Notes: generated by a model from the letters alone, not told the origin. A stretch of DNA of 64,000 bases from Cellulomonas alba (GCF_030362835.1 NZ_JAUCGQ010000001.1:682001-746000), one strand, 5' to 3'. Positions 51,357 through 61,150 are shown, numbered from the stretch's first letter. Translations and numbers: made by a program.

Positions 51357-52409
51357 GTGGATCTCGTGACGGTCTGGTTCCTGCTCATCGCGGTCCTGTG
51401 GACCGGCTACCTCGTGCTCGAGGGCTTCGACTTCGGCGTCGGCATGCTGCTCGGCGTGCTGCCGCGCGGCGACCACCGCCAGCGCGAGAAGGACCGCCGG
51501 GTCATGATCAACACGATCGGCCCGGTGTGGGACGGCAACGAGGTGTGGCTGCTGACGGCCGGCGGTGCGACGTTCGCGGCGTTCCCCGAGTGGTACGCCA
51601 CGATGTTCTCGGGCTTCTACCTCGCGCTCCTGCTGATCCTGCTGGCGCTGATCGTGCGCGTCGTCTGCTTCGAGTGGCGCGGCAAGATCGACTCCGACCG
51701 GTGGCGCGCGTGGATCGACCGCGGGCTCATCTTCGGGTCGTGGGTGCCGTCGATCCTCTGGGGCGTCGCGTTCGGCAACCTTGTGCGCGGCGTGCACCTC
51801 GACAACACCCACGAGTACGCCGGCACGTTCCTCGACCTGCTCAACCCGTTCGCGCTGCTCGCCGGCGCGACCACGTGCCTGATCTTCCTGACGCACGGCG
51901 CCGTCTTCCTGGCACTCAAGTCCGACGGCCTGGTCCGTGAGCGGGCCGCGCGGTTCGCGTCGGTCTCGTCCGTCGCGACGCTCGTCGTCGCCGGGGCGTG
52001 GGCCGTCTGGGCGCAGGTCGCGTACTCGGTGGGATGGACCTGGATCGCCGTCGCGGTCGCCGCTCTCGCGCTCGTCGCAGTGGTCGTGGCGACGCGGACG
52101 CGGCGCGAGTGGCCGGCGTTCCTCGCGTCGGCGGTCGCGATCGTCGCCGCCGTGGTGCTGATCTTCGGGTCGCTCTGGCCCGACGTCATGCCCGCGCTCG
52201 ACCCGGCCAACTCGCTGACGGCCGCCGACGCCGCCTCGACGCCCTACACGCTCCGGCTGATGACGTGGGTCGCCGTGATCCTCACGCCCGTCGTGCTGCT
52301 CTACCAGGGGTGGACGTACTGGGTGTTCCGCAAGCGGATCAGCGCGCACTCCATCCCTGAGCCCACCGGCCTGACGTTCGCCCCGAAGGTGACCTCGGCA
52401 GACCGATGA
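51357..52409 (+). CDS. cydB: Cytochrome bd oxidase subunit II
   Basis: A 350-residue membrane subunit. Start LVTVWFLLIAVLWTGYLVLEGFDFG and GPVWDGNEVWLL are signature blocks, followed by eight hydrophobic helices and C-terminal YQGWTYWVFRKRIS. It supports subunit I. GTG 51357 follows the cydA stop by 10 nt with GGAGCG upstream; its stop overlaps cydD by 4 nt. Confidence 0.96.
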   Translation: MDLVTVWFLLIAVLWTGYLVLEGFDFGVGMLLGVLPRGDHRQREKDRRVMINTIGPVWDGNEVWLLTAGGATFAAFPEWYATMFSGFYLALLLILLALIVRVVCFEWRGKIDSDRWRAWIDRGLIFGSWVPSILWGVAFGNLVRGVHLDNTHEYAGTFLDLLNPFALLAGATTCLIFLTHGAVFLALKSDGLVRERAARFASVSSVATLVVAGAWAVWAQVAYSVGWTWIAVAVAALALVAVVVATRTRREWPAFLASAVAIVAAVVLIFGSLWPDVMPALDPANSLTAADAASTPYTLRLMTWVAVILTPVVLLYQGWTYWVFRKRISAHSIPEPTGLTFAPKVTSADR

Positions 52410-54064
52410 GACCGCTCGACCCGCGCCTGCTGCGGTACGCCCGCTCGGCACGCCGGTACGTCGCGCTCACGGCGACGCTGGGGGTGGTGACGGCCGCGCT
52501 CGTCGTGGCCCAGGCGCTGCTCCTGGCGCACGCGCTCGGGCGCGCGGTGACCGACGGGGTGTCGCTCGGCGCGCTCGCGCCGCTCGTCGGATGGCTCGCG
52601 GCGGTGGTCGGCGCGCGGGCGCTCGTCGTCGGGGTGCAGGAGCGGTACGCGCACCGGGCGGCGACGCGCGCCGTGGCCGAGCTGCGCGAGGGCGTCGTCG
52701 ACCGCGCCGCCGCCCTGGGGCCGCGCCGCCTCGCCGGTGGGGACGCGCCCGCGCTCGTCACCCTCGCGACCCGCGGGCTTGACAACCTCGAGCCGTACTT
52801 CGTGCGGTACCTGCCCCAGCTCGTGCTGGCCGCGACCGTCACACCCGCGACGCTGCTCGTCGTGCTCGGGCTGGACTGGCTGTCCGGCGTGCTCGTGATC
52901 GCGACGCTGCCGCTCGTGCCGCTGTTCATGGTGCTGGTCGGGCGCCTCACGCAGGGACGCGCCGAGCGGGGCCTCGTCGCGATGCAGCGGCTCGGCGCGC
53001 AGGTGCTCGACCTGCTGGCCGGACTGCCGACGCTGCGCGCGTTCGGCCGCGAGCGGGGTCCGGCCGCGCGGGTGCGCGAGCTCGGTGACGCGCAGCGCCG
53101 CGCGACGATGGGCACGCTGCGGATCGCCTTCCTCTCGGGCATGGTGCTCGAGCTGCTGACGACGCTGTCCGTCGCGCTCGTCGCCGTCGCGATCGGGCTG
53201 CGGCTCGTGGACGGCGGGATGTCGCTCGTGACGGGTCTGGCGGTGCTCGTGCTCGCGCCCGAGGTGTTCCTGCCGCTGCGGCAGGTCGGCGCCCAGTTCC
53301 ACGCGGCGGCCGACGGCGTCGCGGCGGCCGAGCAGGCGTTCGCGGTGCTCGACGAGCCGGCGCCTGCGGCCGGCACGGTGGCCGCCCCGGACCTGCGCGC
53401 GACGACGATCCAGCTCGTCGGCCTCGGCGTCCGGGCCACCGGCGGCTGGGCGCCGCGCGGGCTGGACGCCACGATCGAGCCGGGCCGCGTCGTGGCGCTC
53501 GTCGGGCCGTCCGGTGCGGGGAAGTCGACCGCCGTGGACGCTCTGCTGGGTCTGCTCGCTCCCGACGAGGGTCGGGTGCTGCTCGGCGACGTCGACGCGC
53601 GTGACCTCGACCGCGAGACCCTCTGGTCACAGGTGGCGTGGCTGCCGCAGCGGCCGGTGCTCGAGCCCGGCACGCTCGCGGCGGTCGTGGGCGGCGGGTC
53701 GGAGGGCGCCCGCCTGGCCGCCGCGCGGCTGACCGGGCTCTCCGACGTGGTCGCGACGCTCCCCCAGGGCTGGCAGACGCAGCTCGGGCGCGGTGGCTCC
53801 GGGCTGAGCGTCGGGCAGCGCCAGCGGGTGGCGCTGACGCGCGCGCTCCTGGCCGACGCGCCGCTCGTCGTGCTCGACGAGCCCTCCGCGCACCTCGACG
53901 CCGACGGAGAGCGGGTGGTGCTCGACGCGGTCGAGGCGCTCCGCGCGGCCGGCCGCACCGTGGTGCTGGTCGCGCACCGGCCGTCGCTCCTGGCGCTCGC
54001 CGACTCCGTGATCGCGGTCCAGCGGGCCGACGCCGCCGACCTCGGCGAGACGGTGGCGGCATGA
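52406..54064 (+). CDS. cydD: Cytochrome bd assembly ABC transporter CydD
   Basis: A 552-residue half-transporter of the CydDC system, which exports thiols and is needed for cytochrome bd assembly. Membrane domain of about six helices (1-320), then ATPase: GPSGAGKST, LSVGQRQRVALTRALL and LVVLDEPSAHLD. ATGA overlaps on both sides (cydB, cydC) show coupled translation. Confidence 0.94.
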   Translation: MRPLDPRLLRYARSARRYVALTATLGVVTAALVVAQALLLAHALGRAVTDGVSLGALAPLVGWLAAVVGARALVVGVQERYAHRAATRAVAELREGVVDRAAALGPRRLAGGDAPALVTLATRGLDNLEPYFVRYLPQLVLAATVTPATLLVVLGLDWLSGVLVIATLPLVPLFMVLVGRLTQGRAERGLVAMQRLGAQVLDLLAGLPTLRAFGRERGPAARVRELGDAQRRATMGTLRIAFLSGMVLELLTTLSVALVAVAIGLRLVDGGMSLVTGLAVLVLAPEVFLPLRQVGAQFHAAADGVAAAEQAFAVLDEPAPAAGTVAAPDLRATTIQLVGLGVRATGGWAPRGLDATIEPGRVVALVGPSGAGKSTAVDALLGLLAPDEGRVLLGDVDARDLDRETLWSQVAWLPQRPVLEPGTLAAVVGGGSEGARLAAARLTGLSDVVATLPQGWQTQLGRGGSGLSVGQRQRVALTRALLADAPLVVLDEPSAHLDADGERVVLDAVEALRAAGRTVVLVAHRPSLLALADSVIAVQRADAADLGETVAA

Positions 54065-55977
54065 CCGCGCCGGTCCCGGCCGCGGTGCCACCACTCACGC
54101 TCGCCCCTCCGCGCGGCACTCTCAGGCGCGCCGTCGCGCTTCTCGAGGTCGACCGCCGGCGCGCGGTGGAGGCGGTGCTCCTCGGCGCGCTCGCGCTCGG
54201 CTGCTCGGTCGCGCTCGCCGCCGTCGCCGCCTGGCTCATCGCCCGCGCGTCGCAGATGCCGCCCGTCCTCCAGCTGTCGGTCGCCACGGTCGCCGTCCGC
54301 GCGTTCGGCATCGGACGCGGCGTCCTGCGGTACGTCGAGCGGCTCGTGTCGCACGACCTCGCGCTCCGGGGCATGACGACGCTCCGCACCAGCCTGTACG
54401 AGCGGCTCGCCGCGGGCGCACCCGCCGCGACGCTCGGTCTGCGCCGCGGCGACCTGCTCGCGCGCGTCGGTGCGGACGTCGACGCGATCGGCGACGTCGT
54501 GGTGCGCGGCCTGCTCCCGGCCGGCGTCGCCGCCGTGCTCGGCGCGGGCACGAGCCTCGCGATGGGACTGCTCTGGCCGCCCGCCGGGTTCGCGCTCGCC
54601 GCCTGCCTGCTGCTCGCCGGGGTCGTCGCGCCGCTGCTCGCCGCGCGCGGCGCGCGGGACGCCGAGCACGCGGCACTGGGTGCGCGCGCGGACGCGCAGG
54701 CGGTCGCGCTGGGCGTGCTCGAGGACGCCGGGCCGCTCGCCGTCGCTGGGCGGCTGCGTGGCGAGCTCGGGGCGCTGCGCGCGGCCGACGTCCGCGTCGC
54801 CCGGGCCACCGACCGCGGCGCGGCGTCGTCGGCGCTCGCCGCCGCCGTGGGTCAGCTCGCGGTCGGGCTCGCCGTGGTGGCCGCGCTCGTCACCGGGGTG
54901 CCCGCGGTGGCCGACGGCAGGCTCGCGGCCGTCACCCTCGCCGTGGTCGTGCTGACGCCGCTCGCCGCGTTCGAGGCGACGGCGCTGCTGCCCGCCGCTG
55001 CGGTCCAGGTCCAGCGGTCGCGGGCCGCGGCGGGTCGGGTGCTCGCGCTGCTCGACGCGGCCGCCGACGACCCCGCCGCCGGCGGGACGACGGGCGTCGG
55101 AGGCCGCCGCGAGGGGGGCGCGACGAGCGACATCGCCGGGCCGGGCGGCGATGGTCCACGGGACACCCACACAGCCAGCGGCAGCCGGACGGCGGACGAC
55201 CGCGTCCCCGCGCCGACCGGCGGCCCCCGGCTCGTGGCCCGCGGCCTCGCCGCGGGTTGGCCCGCTCGCGAGCCGGCCGTGGCGGGCGTCGAACTCGAGC
55301 TCGTGCCCGGGCGGTCGCTCGCGATCGTCGGGCCCAGCGGGGCCGGGAAGACCACGCTGCTGCTCACGCTCGCCGGCCTCCTCCCCCGGCACGGCGGCGT
55401 GCTCGAGCTCGACGGCACGGACATCGCGCACCTCGACCGCTCGACCGTGGTCGCCGCCGTCGTCGCGAGCCCCGAGGACGCGCACGTCTTCGGGACGACC
55501 GTCCTCGAGAACCTGCGCGTCGCGCGCGGGGACGTGACGCCCGACGAGGCCCGCGCCGTGCTCGGCCGCGTCGGGCTGGACGACTGGCTCGCGGGCCTCC
55601 CGGACGGCGTCGACACGCCGATCGGCCCCGATGCCCGCACCGTCTCCGGCGGCGAGCGCCGCCGGCTCCTCGTCGCGCGTGCGCTGCTGAGCCCCGCCCC
55701 GCTCCTGCTGCTCGACGAGCCCGCCGAGCACCTCGACCCCGACGCGGCGGACCGGCTCGTCACCGACCTGCTGAGCGCGGCGGCGGACGGTCGCGGCACC
55801 GTCGTCGTCACGCACCGCCTCGCGCCCCTCGGGGCCGCCGACGAGGTGCTGTGGCTCTCCCCCGGCGCCACGCGGCGCGGCACCCACGCGACCCTCCTCG
55901 CCACCCACGCGGACTACCGTGAGGCGGTGCGCCGTGAGGGCGCCGTGGCGGAGGGACAGGACGTTGCGCACCGATGA
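54061..55977 (+). CDS. cydC: Cytochrome bd assembly ABC transporter CydC
   Basis: A 638-residue half-transporter. Membrane domain with AVAAWLIARASQMPPVLQLSV and FGIGRGVLRYVERLVSHDLALR, the CydC hallmark. About 50 residues near 340-395 are a Gly/Thr/Arg-rich linker (unlike CydD), then ATPase: GPSGAGKTT, SGGERRRLLVARAL, LLLLDEPAEHLD. The final residues are overlapped by the sensor kinase start. Start ATG 54061 fixed by the ATGA overlap. Confidence 0.93.
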   Translation: MTAPVPAAVPPLTLAPPRGTLRRAVALLEVDRRRAVEAVLLGALALGCSVALAAVAAWLIARASQMPPVLQLSVATVAVRAFGIGRGVLRYVERLVSHDLALRGMTTLRTSLYERLAAGAPAATLGLRRGDLLARVGADVDAIGDVVVRGLLPAGVAAVLGAGTSLAMGLLWPPAGFALAACLLLAGVVAPLLAARGARDAEHAALGARADAQAVALGVLEDAGPLAVAGRLRGELGALRAADVRVARATDRGAASSALAAAVGQLAVGLAVVAALVTGVPAVADGRLAAVTLAVVVLTPLAAFEATALLPAAAVQVQRSRAAAGRVLALLDAAADDPAAGGTTGVGGRREGGATSDIAGPGGDGPRDTHTASGSRTADDRVPAPTGGPRLVARGLAAGWPAREPAVAGVELELVPGRSLAIVGPSGAGKTTLLLTLAGLLPRHGGVLELDGTDIAHLDRSTVVAAVVASPEDAHVFGTTVLENLRVARGDVTPDEARAVLGRVGLDDWLAGLPDGVDTPIGPDARTVSGGERRRLLVARALLSPAPLLLLDEPAEHLDPDAADRLVTDLLSAAADGRGTVVVTHRLAPLGAADEVLWLSPGATRRGTHATLLATHADYREAVRREGAVAEGQDVAHR

Positions 55978-57745
55978 CGACAGCGCACAGGGGCTCATCG
56001 AGCGGATCCCCGCGAACGCCGGCACGCCGTTCGCCGACGGTGTCCTCGCCCAGGTGGTGGGAACGCCCGTGGCGCTGACCGGGAACCCGCTCGCCGACCT
56101 GCTCGACGCCATCCTCGCCGTGGCGCGCGAGCTCGAGCTTCCCGAGGTGCTCAACCGCTTCGTCCAGGTCAGCGCGGAGCTCACGCAGGCGCGGTACGCC
56201 GCGATCAACGTGCTCGACCAGCACGGCACGTCGACGACGTTCGTCTACACAGGCGTGCCGACGTCGGTCGCCCGCATGATGCGCAACGCCCCGCACGCGC
56301 TCGGCGTGCTCGGCCAGATCCCCGCCGAGGGCGCGCTGCGGCTCGACGACCTCACGCAGCACCCCGCCTTCATCGGGTTCCCGAAGGACCACCCGCCGAT
56401 GGGCTCGTTCCTCGGCGCATCCGTCCGCGTCGCGAGCCGCGTCTACGGCCAGCTCTACCTGTCCGAGAAGCTCGACGGGACGCGGTTCGACGAGCGCGAC
56501 GAGCAGACCGTCGTCGCGCTCGCGGCGGCCGCGGGCGTCGCGGTGCAGAACGCGCAGCTGTACGCCGAGGCGGCGCGCCGCGAGCACTGGCTGCGCGCCG
56601 GCCAGGACATCACGACCATGCTGCTCGAGGGCTTCGACGAGGAGGAGGCGCTCGAGCACATCGTCGAGACGGCGCGCGAGGTGGCGCACGCCGACACCGC
56701 GGCGGTGGCGCTGCCGGGCGTCGGGGGCCAGCTGCTGATCGAGCTCGCGCAGGGCCACGAGGCCGGGGAGCTCGTCGGGCTCGTGATGCCCGAGGGCAGC
56801 CGCGCATGGACCGTCATGACGGAGGGTCGCGGCATGCTCGCGCCGTCGCTCGCGAGCTCGCCCGTGCACGGCGAGGCGTGGCAGCGGTTCGGCTCGGGGA
56901 TCTTCGCGCCGCTGCAGGCGTCCGGACTGGGCGTCGGCGTGCTCATCGTGCTCCGGGAGCTGGGCGCGCCGCCGTTCGCCGAGGCGGACCTCGTGACGGC
57001 CGAGTCGTTCGCGGCGCAGGCGGCGCTCGCGTACATCCTCGCCGAGGCCCGGCACGCGCAGGACGTCGCGGCGCTGCTCGACGAGCGGGAGCGCATCGCG
57101 CGCGACCTGCACGACCTCGCCATCCAGCAGCTGTTCGCCACCGGCATGCAGCTCGAGACCGTCCGCCGGCGCGCTGCCCGCGGCGTCGACCCGAGCGAGC
57201 TGCTCAGCATCGTCGACGAGGCGCTGGACAACGTCGACAGCTCCGTCCGCCAGATCCGCCAGATCGTCTACGCCCTGCGCGACCCCGACGCCGCGACGGG
57301 CCTCGTCGAGCGCCTGCGCCGCGAGGCGTCGCTTGCGCGCACCGGGCTCGGGTTCGCGCCGTCGCTGGTCCTGACGATCGACGACGCCGTGGTCGGCGAC
57401 TCCGACGACGACTTCAGCGAGGCGCGGATCGACGAGCGCGTCGACGCCGACCTGACGGACGACGTGGTCGCCGTGGTCCGCGAAGGCCTCGCCAACGCCG
57501 CCCGCCACGCGCACGCCTCGAGCGTCGCCGTGCGCGTCATCGTCACGGGCGAGGGCGTCGGCGGAACGGTCTGCGTCGAGGTCTCGGACGACGGCCGGGG
57601 GCTGCCGCCCGACCGGGACCGCTCGTCGGGCGTGGGCAACCTGCTCTCCCGCGCTCGGCAGCACGGCGGCACGTTCGAGATCGGCGACAACGCCGACGGC
57701 CGCGGCACGCTGCTCGTCTGGACCGCCCCGCTCGCACAGGAGTGA
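55964..57745 (+). CDS. DosS/DevS-like GAF sensor histidine kinase
   Basis: A 593-residue kinase. GAF domain 1 (about 48-200) is close to the heme-binding GAF of DosS/DevS, including the likely axial His in DHPPM (His143). GAF domain 2 spans about 220-365. HisKA_3 phosphoacceptor His383 in DERERIARDLHD; HATPase with REGLANAARHA, DDGRGLP and GVGNLLSRA. Such kinases sense O2, NO or redox state. Start: TTG 55964 with GGAGGG 8 nt upstream, overlapping cydC by 14 nt; GTG 55919 is possible but lacks a site. Convergent partner DosR-like gene is downstream. Confidence 0.9.
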   Translation: MRTDDDSAQGLIERIPANAGTPFADGVLAQVVGTPVALTGNPLADLLDAILAVARELELPEVLNRFVQVSAELTQARYAAINVLDQHGTSTTFVYTGVPTSVARMMRNAPHALGVLGQIPAEGALRLDDLTQHPAFIGFPKDHPPMGSFLGASVRVASRVYGQLYLSEKLDGTRFDERDEQTVVALAAAAGVAVQNAQLYAEAARREHWLRAGQDITTMLLEGFDEEEALEHIVETAREVAHADTAAVALPGVGGQLLIELAQGHEAGELVGLVMPEGSRAWTVMTEGRGMLAPSLASSPVHGEAWQRFGSGIFAPLQASGLGVGVLIVLRELGAPPFAEADLVTAESFAAQAALAYILAEARHAQDVAALLDERERIARDLHDLAIQQLFATGMQLETVRRRAARGVDPSELLSIVDEALDNVDSSVRQIRQIVYALRDPDAATGLVERLRREASLARTGLGFAPSLVLTIDDAVVGDSDDDFSEARIDERVDADLTDDVVAVVREGLANAARHAHASSVAVRVIVTGEGVGGTVCVEVSDDGRGLPPDRDRSSGVGNLLSRARQHGGTFEIGDNADGRGTLLVWTAPLAQE

Positions 57746-57767
57746 CGCGGCCGGTCGGGTCAGAGGC

Positions 57768-58442
57768 TCAGTGGCCGGGCTCGGCGCGCCAGCCGGAGTG
57801 CTTCCGCGAGGCCACCCACGCGGCGACCTGGGTGCGCCGCTGGAGGCCCATCTTGGCGAGCAGCGACGTGATGTGGTTCTTGACGGTCTTCTCGGCGACG
57901 CCGAGCCGCTCCGCGATCTCGCGGTTCGACAACCCCTCGCCGATCAGGTCGAGCACGCGGAGCTCGCTCGGCGTCAGGTTCTCCGTCGGGTCGTCCGTCG
58001 CCGCACGTCGGCGCGTGACCGTGCGGTCGTCGAGCAGCACGCGACCGGCCGCCACGGCGCGGATCACGTCGGTGATCTCGGCGCCGCGCACGGTCTTCAG
58101 CAGGTAGGCGACGGCACCTGCGTCGAGGGCCGCGGCGAGCGCGTCGTCGTCGTTGAACGACGTCAGCACGATCGGGCGCGCCTCCGGGTGGATGTCGCGC
58201 ACCTGCCTGAGCACGTCGATGCCCGTGCCGTCGGGCAGCTGGAGGTCGACGAGCATCACCTGCGGGCGGACGAGGCCCGCGCGCCGCACGCCGTCGGCGA
58301 CGGAGCCCGCCTCGGCGACGACGGTCATGCCCTCGGTCCGCTCGACGACCTCCGCGATGCCGCGCCGCACGACCTCGTGGTCGTCGACGATCATCACGGT
58401 GATCGGACCTTGACGTCCCTGCGTCGCGGGAGTGGCTGACAC
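57768..58442 (-). CDS. DosR/DevR-like NarL-type response regulator
   Basis: A 224-residue regulator. Receiver: IVDDHEVVRRGIAEVV, phosphoacceptor Asp66 in MLVDLQLPDGTG, Thr in VLTSF, Lys in LLKTV. DNA-binding LuxR-type domain: LTPSELRVLDLIGEGLSNR, then EKTVKNHITSLLAKMGLQRR, which is very close to the DosR recognition helix region. Convergent with the kinase. Start GTG 58442 chosen because TAGAGT ends 7 nt earlier; GTG 58451 would add three residues. Probably activates cydA through the box at 49748-49761. Confidence 0.9.
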   Translation of the reverse strand: MSATPATQGRQGPITVMIVDDHEVVRRGIAEVVERTEGMTVVAEAGSVADGVRRAGLVRPQVMLVDLQLPDGTGIDVLRQVRDIHPEARPIVLTSFNDDDALAAALDAGAVAYLLKTVRGAEITDVIRAVAAGRVLLDDRTVTRRRAATDDPTENLTPSELRVLDLIGEGLSNREIAERLGVAEKTVKNHITSLLAKMGLQRRTQVAAWVASRKHSGWRAEPGH

Positions 58443-58449
58443 GTCTCGC

Positions 58450-58455
58450 ACTCTA
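58450..58455 (-). promoter_or_regulatory. -10 box of a probable leaderless response-regulator transcript
   Basis: Leftward TAGAGT (58455-58450), 7 nt before GTG 58442. A GGGACC sits 17 nt upstream where a -35 would be; it is only half of a DosR box. Confidence 0.4.
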
Positions 58456-58512
58456 TCGACCTGCGGCGACGCGGTCCCACCCTCAGCGCGGGGTGTCGCC
58501 GCGCTCGTGCCC

Positions 58513-59421
58513 TCAGCGGTGCGGCCGGCGCGGCCTCGGCTGGCATACCGGGCACCAGAACGACGAGCGGTTCATGAACGAGTCGCGCCGGATCGGCGTC
58601 CCGCACCGACGGCAGGGCTCGCCCTCACGCCCGTACACGGCGAGCGAGCGGTCGAAGTACCCGGACGCGCCGTTGACGTTGACGTACAGCGCGTCGAAGC
58701 TCGTGCCGCCCTGCCCGAGCGCCGCCGTCATCACCTCGGCCGCCCCGTCGAGCGCGCGGTTCACCTCGGCGCGTGTCAGGCGCTCCGTCGGCCGGGCGTA
58801 GTGCAGGCGCGCACGCCACAGACCCTCGTCTGCGTAGATGTTGCCGATGCCCGAGACGAGGGTCTGGTCGAGCAGCGCGCGCTTGATCCCCGTGCGCCGG
58901 GCGCGGAACGCGTCGACGAGCCGCGCCCGGTCGACGTGCGGGTCGAGCAGGTCGCGCGCGATGTGCGCGACCGGCGCGGGCACCGCCGGGCGGTCGGCGT
59001 CGACGCCCGTGCCGGTACCGCCGGGGCCGCCGTCCGCGGTGGGGACGAGCTCAGGGACGGCGAGATGGCCGAACGTGCGCTGGTCGACGAAGTCGAGCGC
59101 GCCGCCGTCGTCGAACCGGAGCCGCACCCGCAGGTGCGGGTGGTCGGGCAGGTCGCCGTCGCGCACCAGCAGCTGACCGCTCATGCCGAGGTGGGCCAGC
59201 AGCGCGTCGTCGCCCTCGTCGAGCAGCAGCCAGAGGAACTTGCCGCGACGCACCGCGGCGTCGAGGCGGCGGCCCGTCAGCCGGCCCGTGAAGTCGAGCG
59301 GACCGCCGGTGTGCCGCCGGACCGAGTAGTCGCGGCGGACGTCCACGTGCGCGACCGTGCGACCGAGCACGTGGCGCGCGAGGCCGTCCCGGACGGTCTC
59401 GACCTCGGGCAGCTCGGGCAC
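58513..59421 (-). CDS. mutM: Formamidopyrimidine-DNA glycosylase
   Basis: A 302-residue enzyme that removes 8-oxoguanine. Start [13 protein letters not shown] (Pro1 nucleophile, Glu2), Lys in [16 protein letters not shown]2TH region with [17 protein letters not shown], and C-terminal zinc finger [15 protein letters not shown]...CPVC. An insertion of about 25 residues ([18 protein letters not shown], about 122-147) interrupts the region before the H2TH; it is unusual but not in a catalytic part. GTG 59421. 6 nt after rnc, as in many actinobacteria. Confidence 0.95.
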   Translation of the reverse strand: MPELPEVETVRDGLARHVLGRTVAHVDVRRDYSVRRHTGGPLDFTGRLTGRRLDAAVRRGKFLWLLLDEGDDALLAHLGMSGQLLVRDGDLPDHPHLRVRLRFDDGGALDFVDQRTFGHLAVPELVPTADGGPGGTGTGVDADRPAVPAPVAHIARDLLDPHVDRARLVDAFRARRTGIKRALLDQTLVSGIGNIYADEGLWRARLHYARPTERLTRAEVNRALDGAAEVMTAALGQGGTSFDALYVNVNGASGYFDRSLAVYGREGEPCRRCGTPIRRDSFMNRSSFWCPVCQPRPRRPHR

Positions 59422-59427
59422 GGGCCG

Positions 59428-60180
59428 TCAGGCGTGCGCGCCCGCGGCGGGGCGGTCGACGCCCGCCTGGGGAGCGGCCGCGTGACCGGTGCCGTCGCGC
59501 AGCGCGAGCAGCACGCGGTACGCCTGCTCGGCGGCCTCCTGCTCGGCGAGCTTCTTCGCGGGACCGGTGCCCTCGCCGCGCACCTCGTCGGCGATCACCG
59601 CACGTGCCGTGAAGACCCGCGCGTGGTCCGGGCCCTCGCCGGCCACCGCGTAGGACGGCGCACCGAGGCCGAGCGACGCCGAGAGCTCCTGCAGGGACGT
59701 CTTCCAGTCGAGCCCGGCGCCGAGGTCCGCCGCCGCCTGCAGCGTGGGGCCGACGAGCCGGTCGACGATCGTGCGGGCGACCTCGAGGCCGTGCGACAGG
59801 TACACCGCGCCGAAGATCGCCTCGAGGGTGTCCGACAGGATCGAGTCCTTGTCGGCGCCGCCGGTCGCGAGCTCGCCCTTGCCGAGCAGCACGTACGCGC
59901 CGAGGTCGAGCTCGCGCGCGACCTGCGCCAGCGCACGCTGCGACACCGTCGCGGCCCGCATCTTCGCGAGCGACCCCTCCGGCAGGTCGGGGTGGTCGCG
60001 GTACAGCGCCTCGGTGACGACGAGCCCGAGGACCGTGTCGCCGAGGAACTCGAGCCGCTCGTTCGTCGGGATCCCGCCGGCCTCGTGCGCGAACGACCGG
60101 TGGGTCAGCGCAAGCACGAGAAGCTCGGGGTCCAGATGGACCCCGAGCTTCTCGGTCAGCTCTGCGGCCGCGACGCTCAT
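59428..60180 (-). CDS. rnc: Ribonuclease III
   Basis: A 250-residue dsRNA endonuclease. Catalytic helix [18 protein letters not shown] (E-F-L-G-D), second acidic pair [13 protein letters not shown]-terminal dsRNA-binding domain from about 155 ([18 protein letters not shown] ... [18 protein letters not shown]). 43 nt after rpmF and followed by mutM in the same direction. Confidence 0.96.
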   Translation of the reverse strand: MSVAAAELTEKLGVHLDPELLVLALTHRSFAHEAGGIPTNERLEFLGDTVLGLVVTEALYRDHPDLPEGSLAKMRAATVSQRALAQVARELDLGAYVLLGKGELATGGADKDSILSDTLEAIFGAVYLSHGLEVARTIVDRLVGPTLQAAADLGAGLDWKTSLQELSASLGLGAPSYAVAGEGPDHARVFTARAVIADEVRGEGTGPAKKLAEQEAAEQAYRVLLALRDGTGHAAAPQAGVDRPAAGAHA

Positions 60181-60223
60181 GCCGGGTGTCCGGTCGTCGT
60201 CATGCGGCAGCGGTGTCGCTCGC

Positions 60224-60418
60224 TCAGGCCTCGTGCGACGAGCGCACGGCCTCGGCGTAGCGGCGGCCGTTGTAGGCGCCGCAGGCCGGGCAGGCCGTGT
60301 GGGGCTGCTTGTCCGCCTTGCAGACGGGGCACGAGGTCAGCGTCGTGGCAGTGGTCTTCCACTGCGACCGACGCGCACGGGTGTTGCTGCGCGACATCTT
60401 GCGCTTCGGAACCGCCAC
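60224..60418 (-). CDS. rpmF: 50S ribosomal protein L32
   Basis: A 64-residue L32: [20 protein letters not shown], then a four-Cys zinc ribbon CPVC...CPAC (so the zinc-binding form). GTG 60418 start; its first residues overlap the end of yceD by none, with 2 nt between. rpmF-yceD pairing is universal. Confidence 0.97.
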   Translation of the reverse strand: MAVPKRKMSRSNTRARRSQWKTTATTLTSCPVCKADKQPHTACPACGAYNGRRYAEAVRSSHEA

Positions 60419-60420
60419 GG

Positions 60421-61035
60421 CTAGCTCTCTTTCGTCTCGTCGTTCGAGCCCACGAGTCCGCTCAGTGCGGACCATCGGGGGTCAAGCGTCTCATGCGAGT
60501 GGTCAGGGTCGTCCGCCAGGGGTGCACCGCAGATGGAGCACAGTCCCGGGCAGTCGGGCCGGCACAGCGGCTGGAACGGCAGGGCCGGCACCAGCGTGTC
60601 CCGGAGCGCGGGCTCGAGGTCGATCAGGTCGTCCACCAGCTCGCGCACGTCCTCGTCCTCGTCGCCGTCCTCGACCGCGACCGCCGCGCGCTCGGGGTAG
60701 ACGTACAGCTCCGTGAGCGAGACGTCGACGTCCTCGACGACCTCACCCAGGCAGCGCACGCACTCCCCGACCGCCCGGCCGCGGACGGATCCGGTGACCA
60801 GGACCCCCTCCATGACCGCCTCGAGCCGCAGATCCAGCTCCAGGTCGGTCCCGGTGGGGATGCCGATCACGTCGGTGCCGAGATCCTGGGGGGCCTCCAC
60901 CGTCCGGCGGACCGTCCGCGTCGATCCCGGACGTCGGCCGAGCTCGTGGGTGTCGAGCACGAACGGCGAACGGGGATCGAGGTGAACCGGGCGCTGCACG
61001 GCGGCCTTCCCCTCGTCGATCTCGGCCCTCGCCAC
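60421..61035 (-). CDS. YceD (DUF177) family protein
   Basis: A 204-residue protein of the YceD family, which is linked to 23S rRNA stability and always sits beside rpmF. Key parts: VEAPQDLGTDVIGIPTGTDL, GECVRCLGEVVEDVDVSLTELY, DLIDLEPALRDTLVPALPFQPLC and the C-terminal Cys cluster CRPDCPGLCSICG. GTG 61035. Part of a block with coaD, a SepIVA-like gene and rpmF. Confidence 0.92.
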   Translation of the reverse strand: MARAEIDEGKAAVQRPVHLDPRSPFVLDTHELGRRPGSTRTVRRTVEAPQDLGTDVIGIPTGTDLELDLRLEAVMEGVLVTGSVRGRAVGECVRCLGEVVEDVDVSLTELYVYPERAAVAVEDGDEDEDVRELVDDLIDLEPALRDTLVPALPFQPLCRPDCPGLCSICGAPLADDPDHSHETLDPRWSALSGLVGSNDETKES

Positions 61036-61150
61036 GACCGGCAGGACCAGCGGACGAGTCTACGGCACGGCGTCTGGCCCGCCCAAATCGCCGCACGTCA
61101 GCGGGCAGTGGCGTGGCGCACGCCGCGGCGCGCGACGGTGCGGCCGGCGG

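Noticed and set aside
58456..58490. A DosR box in front of the response-regulator gene
   Set aside because: Only one GGGACC half-site; the other half is not present.
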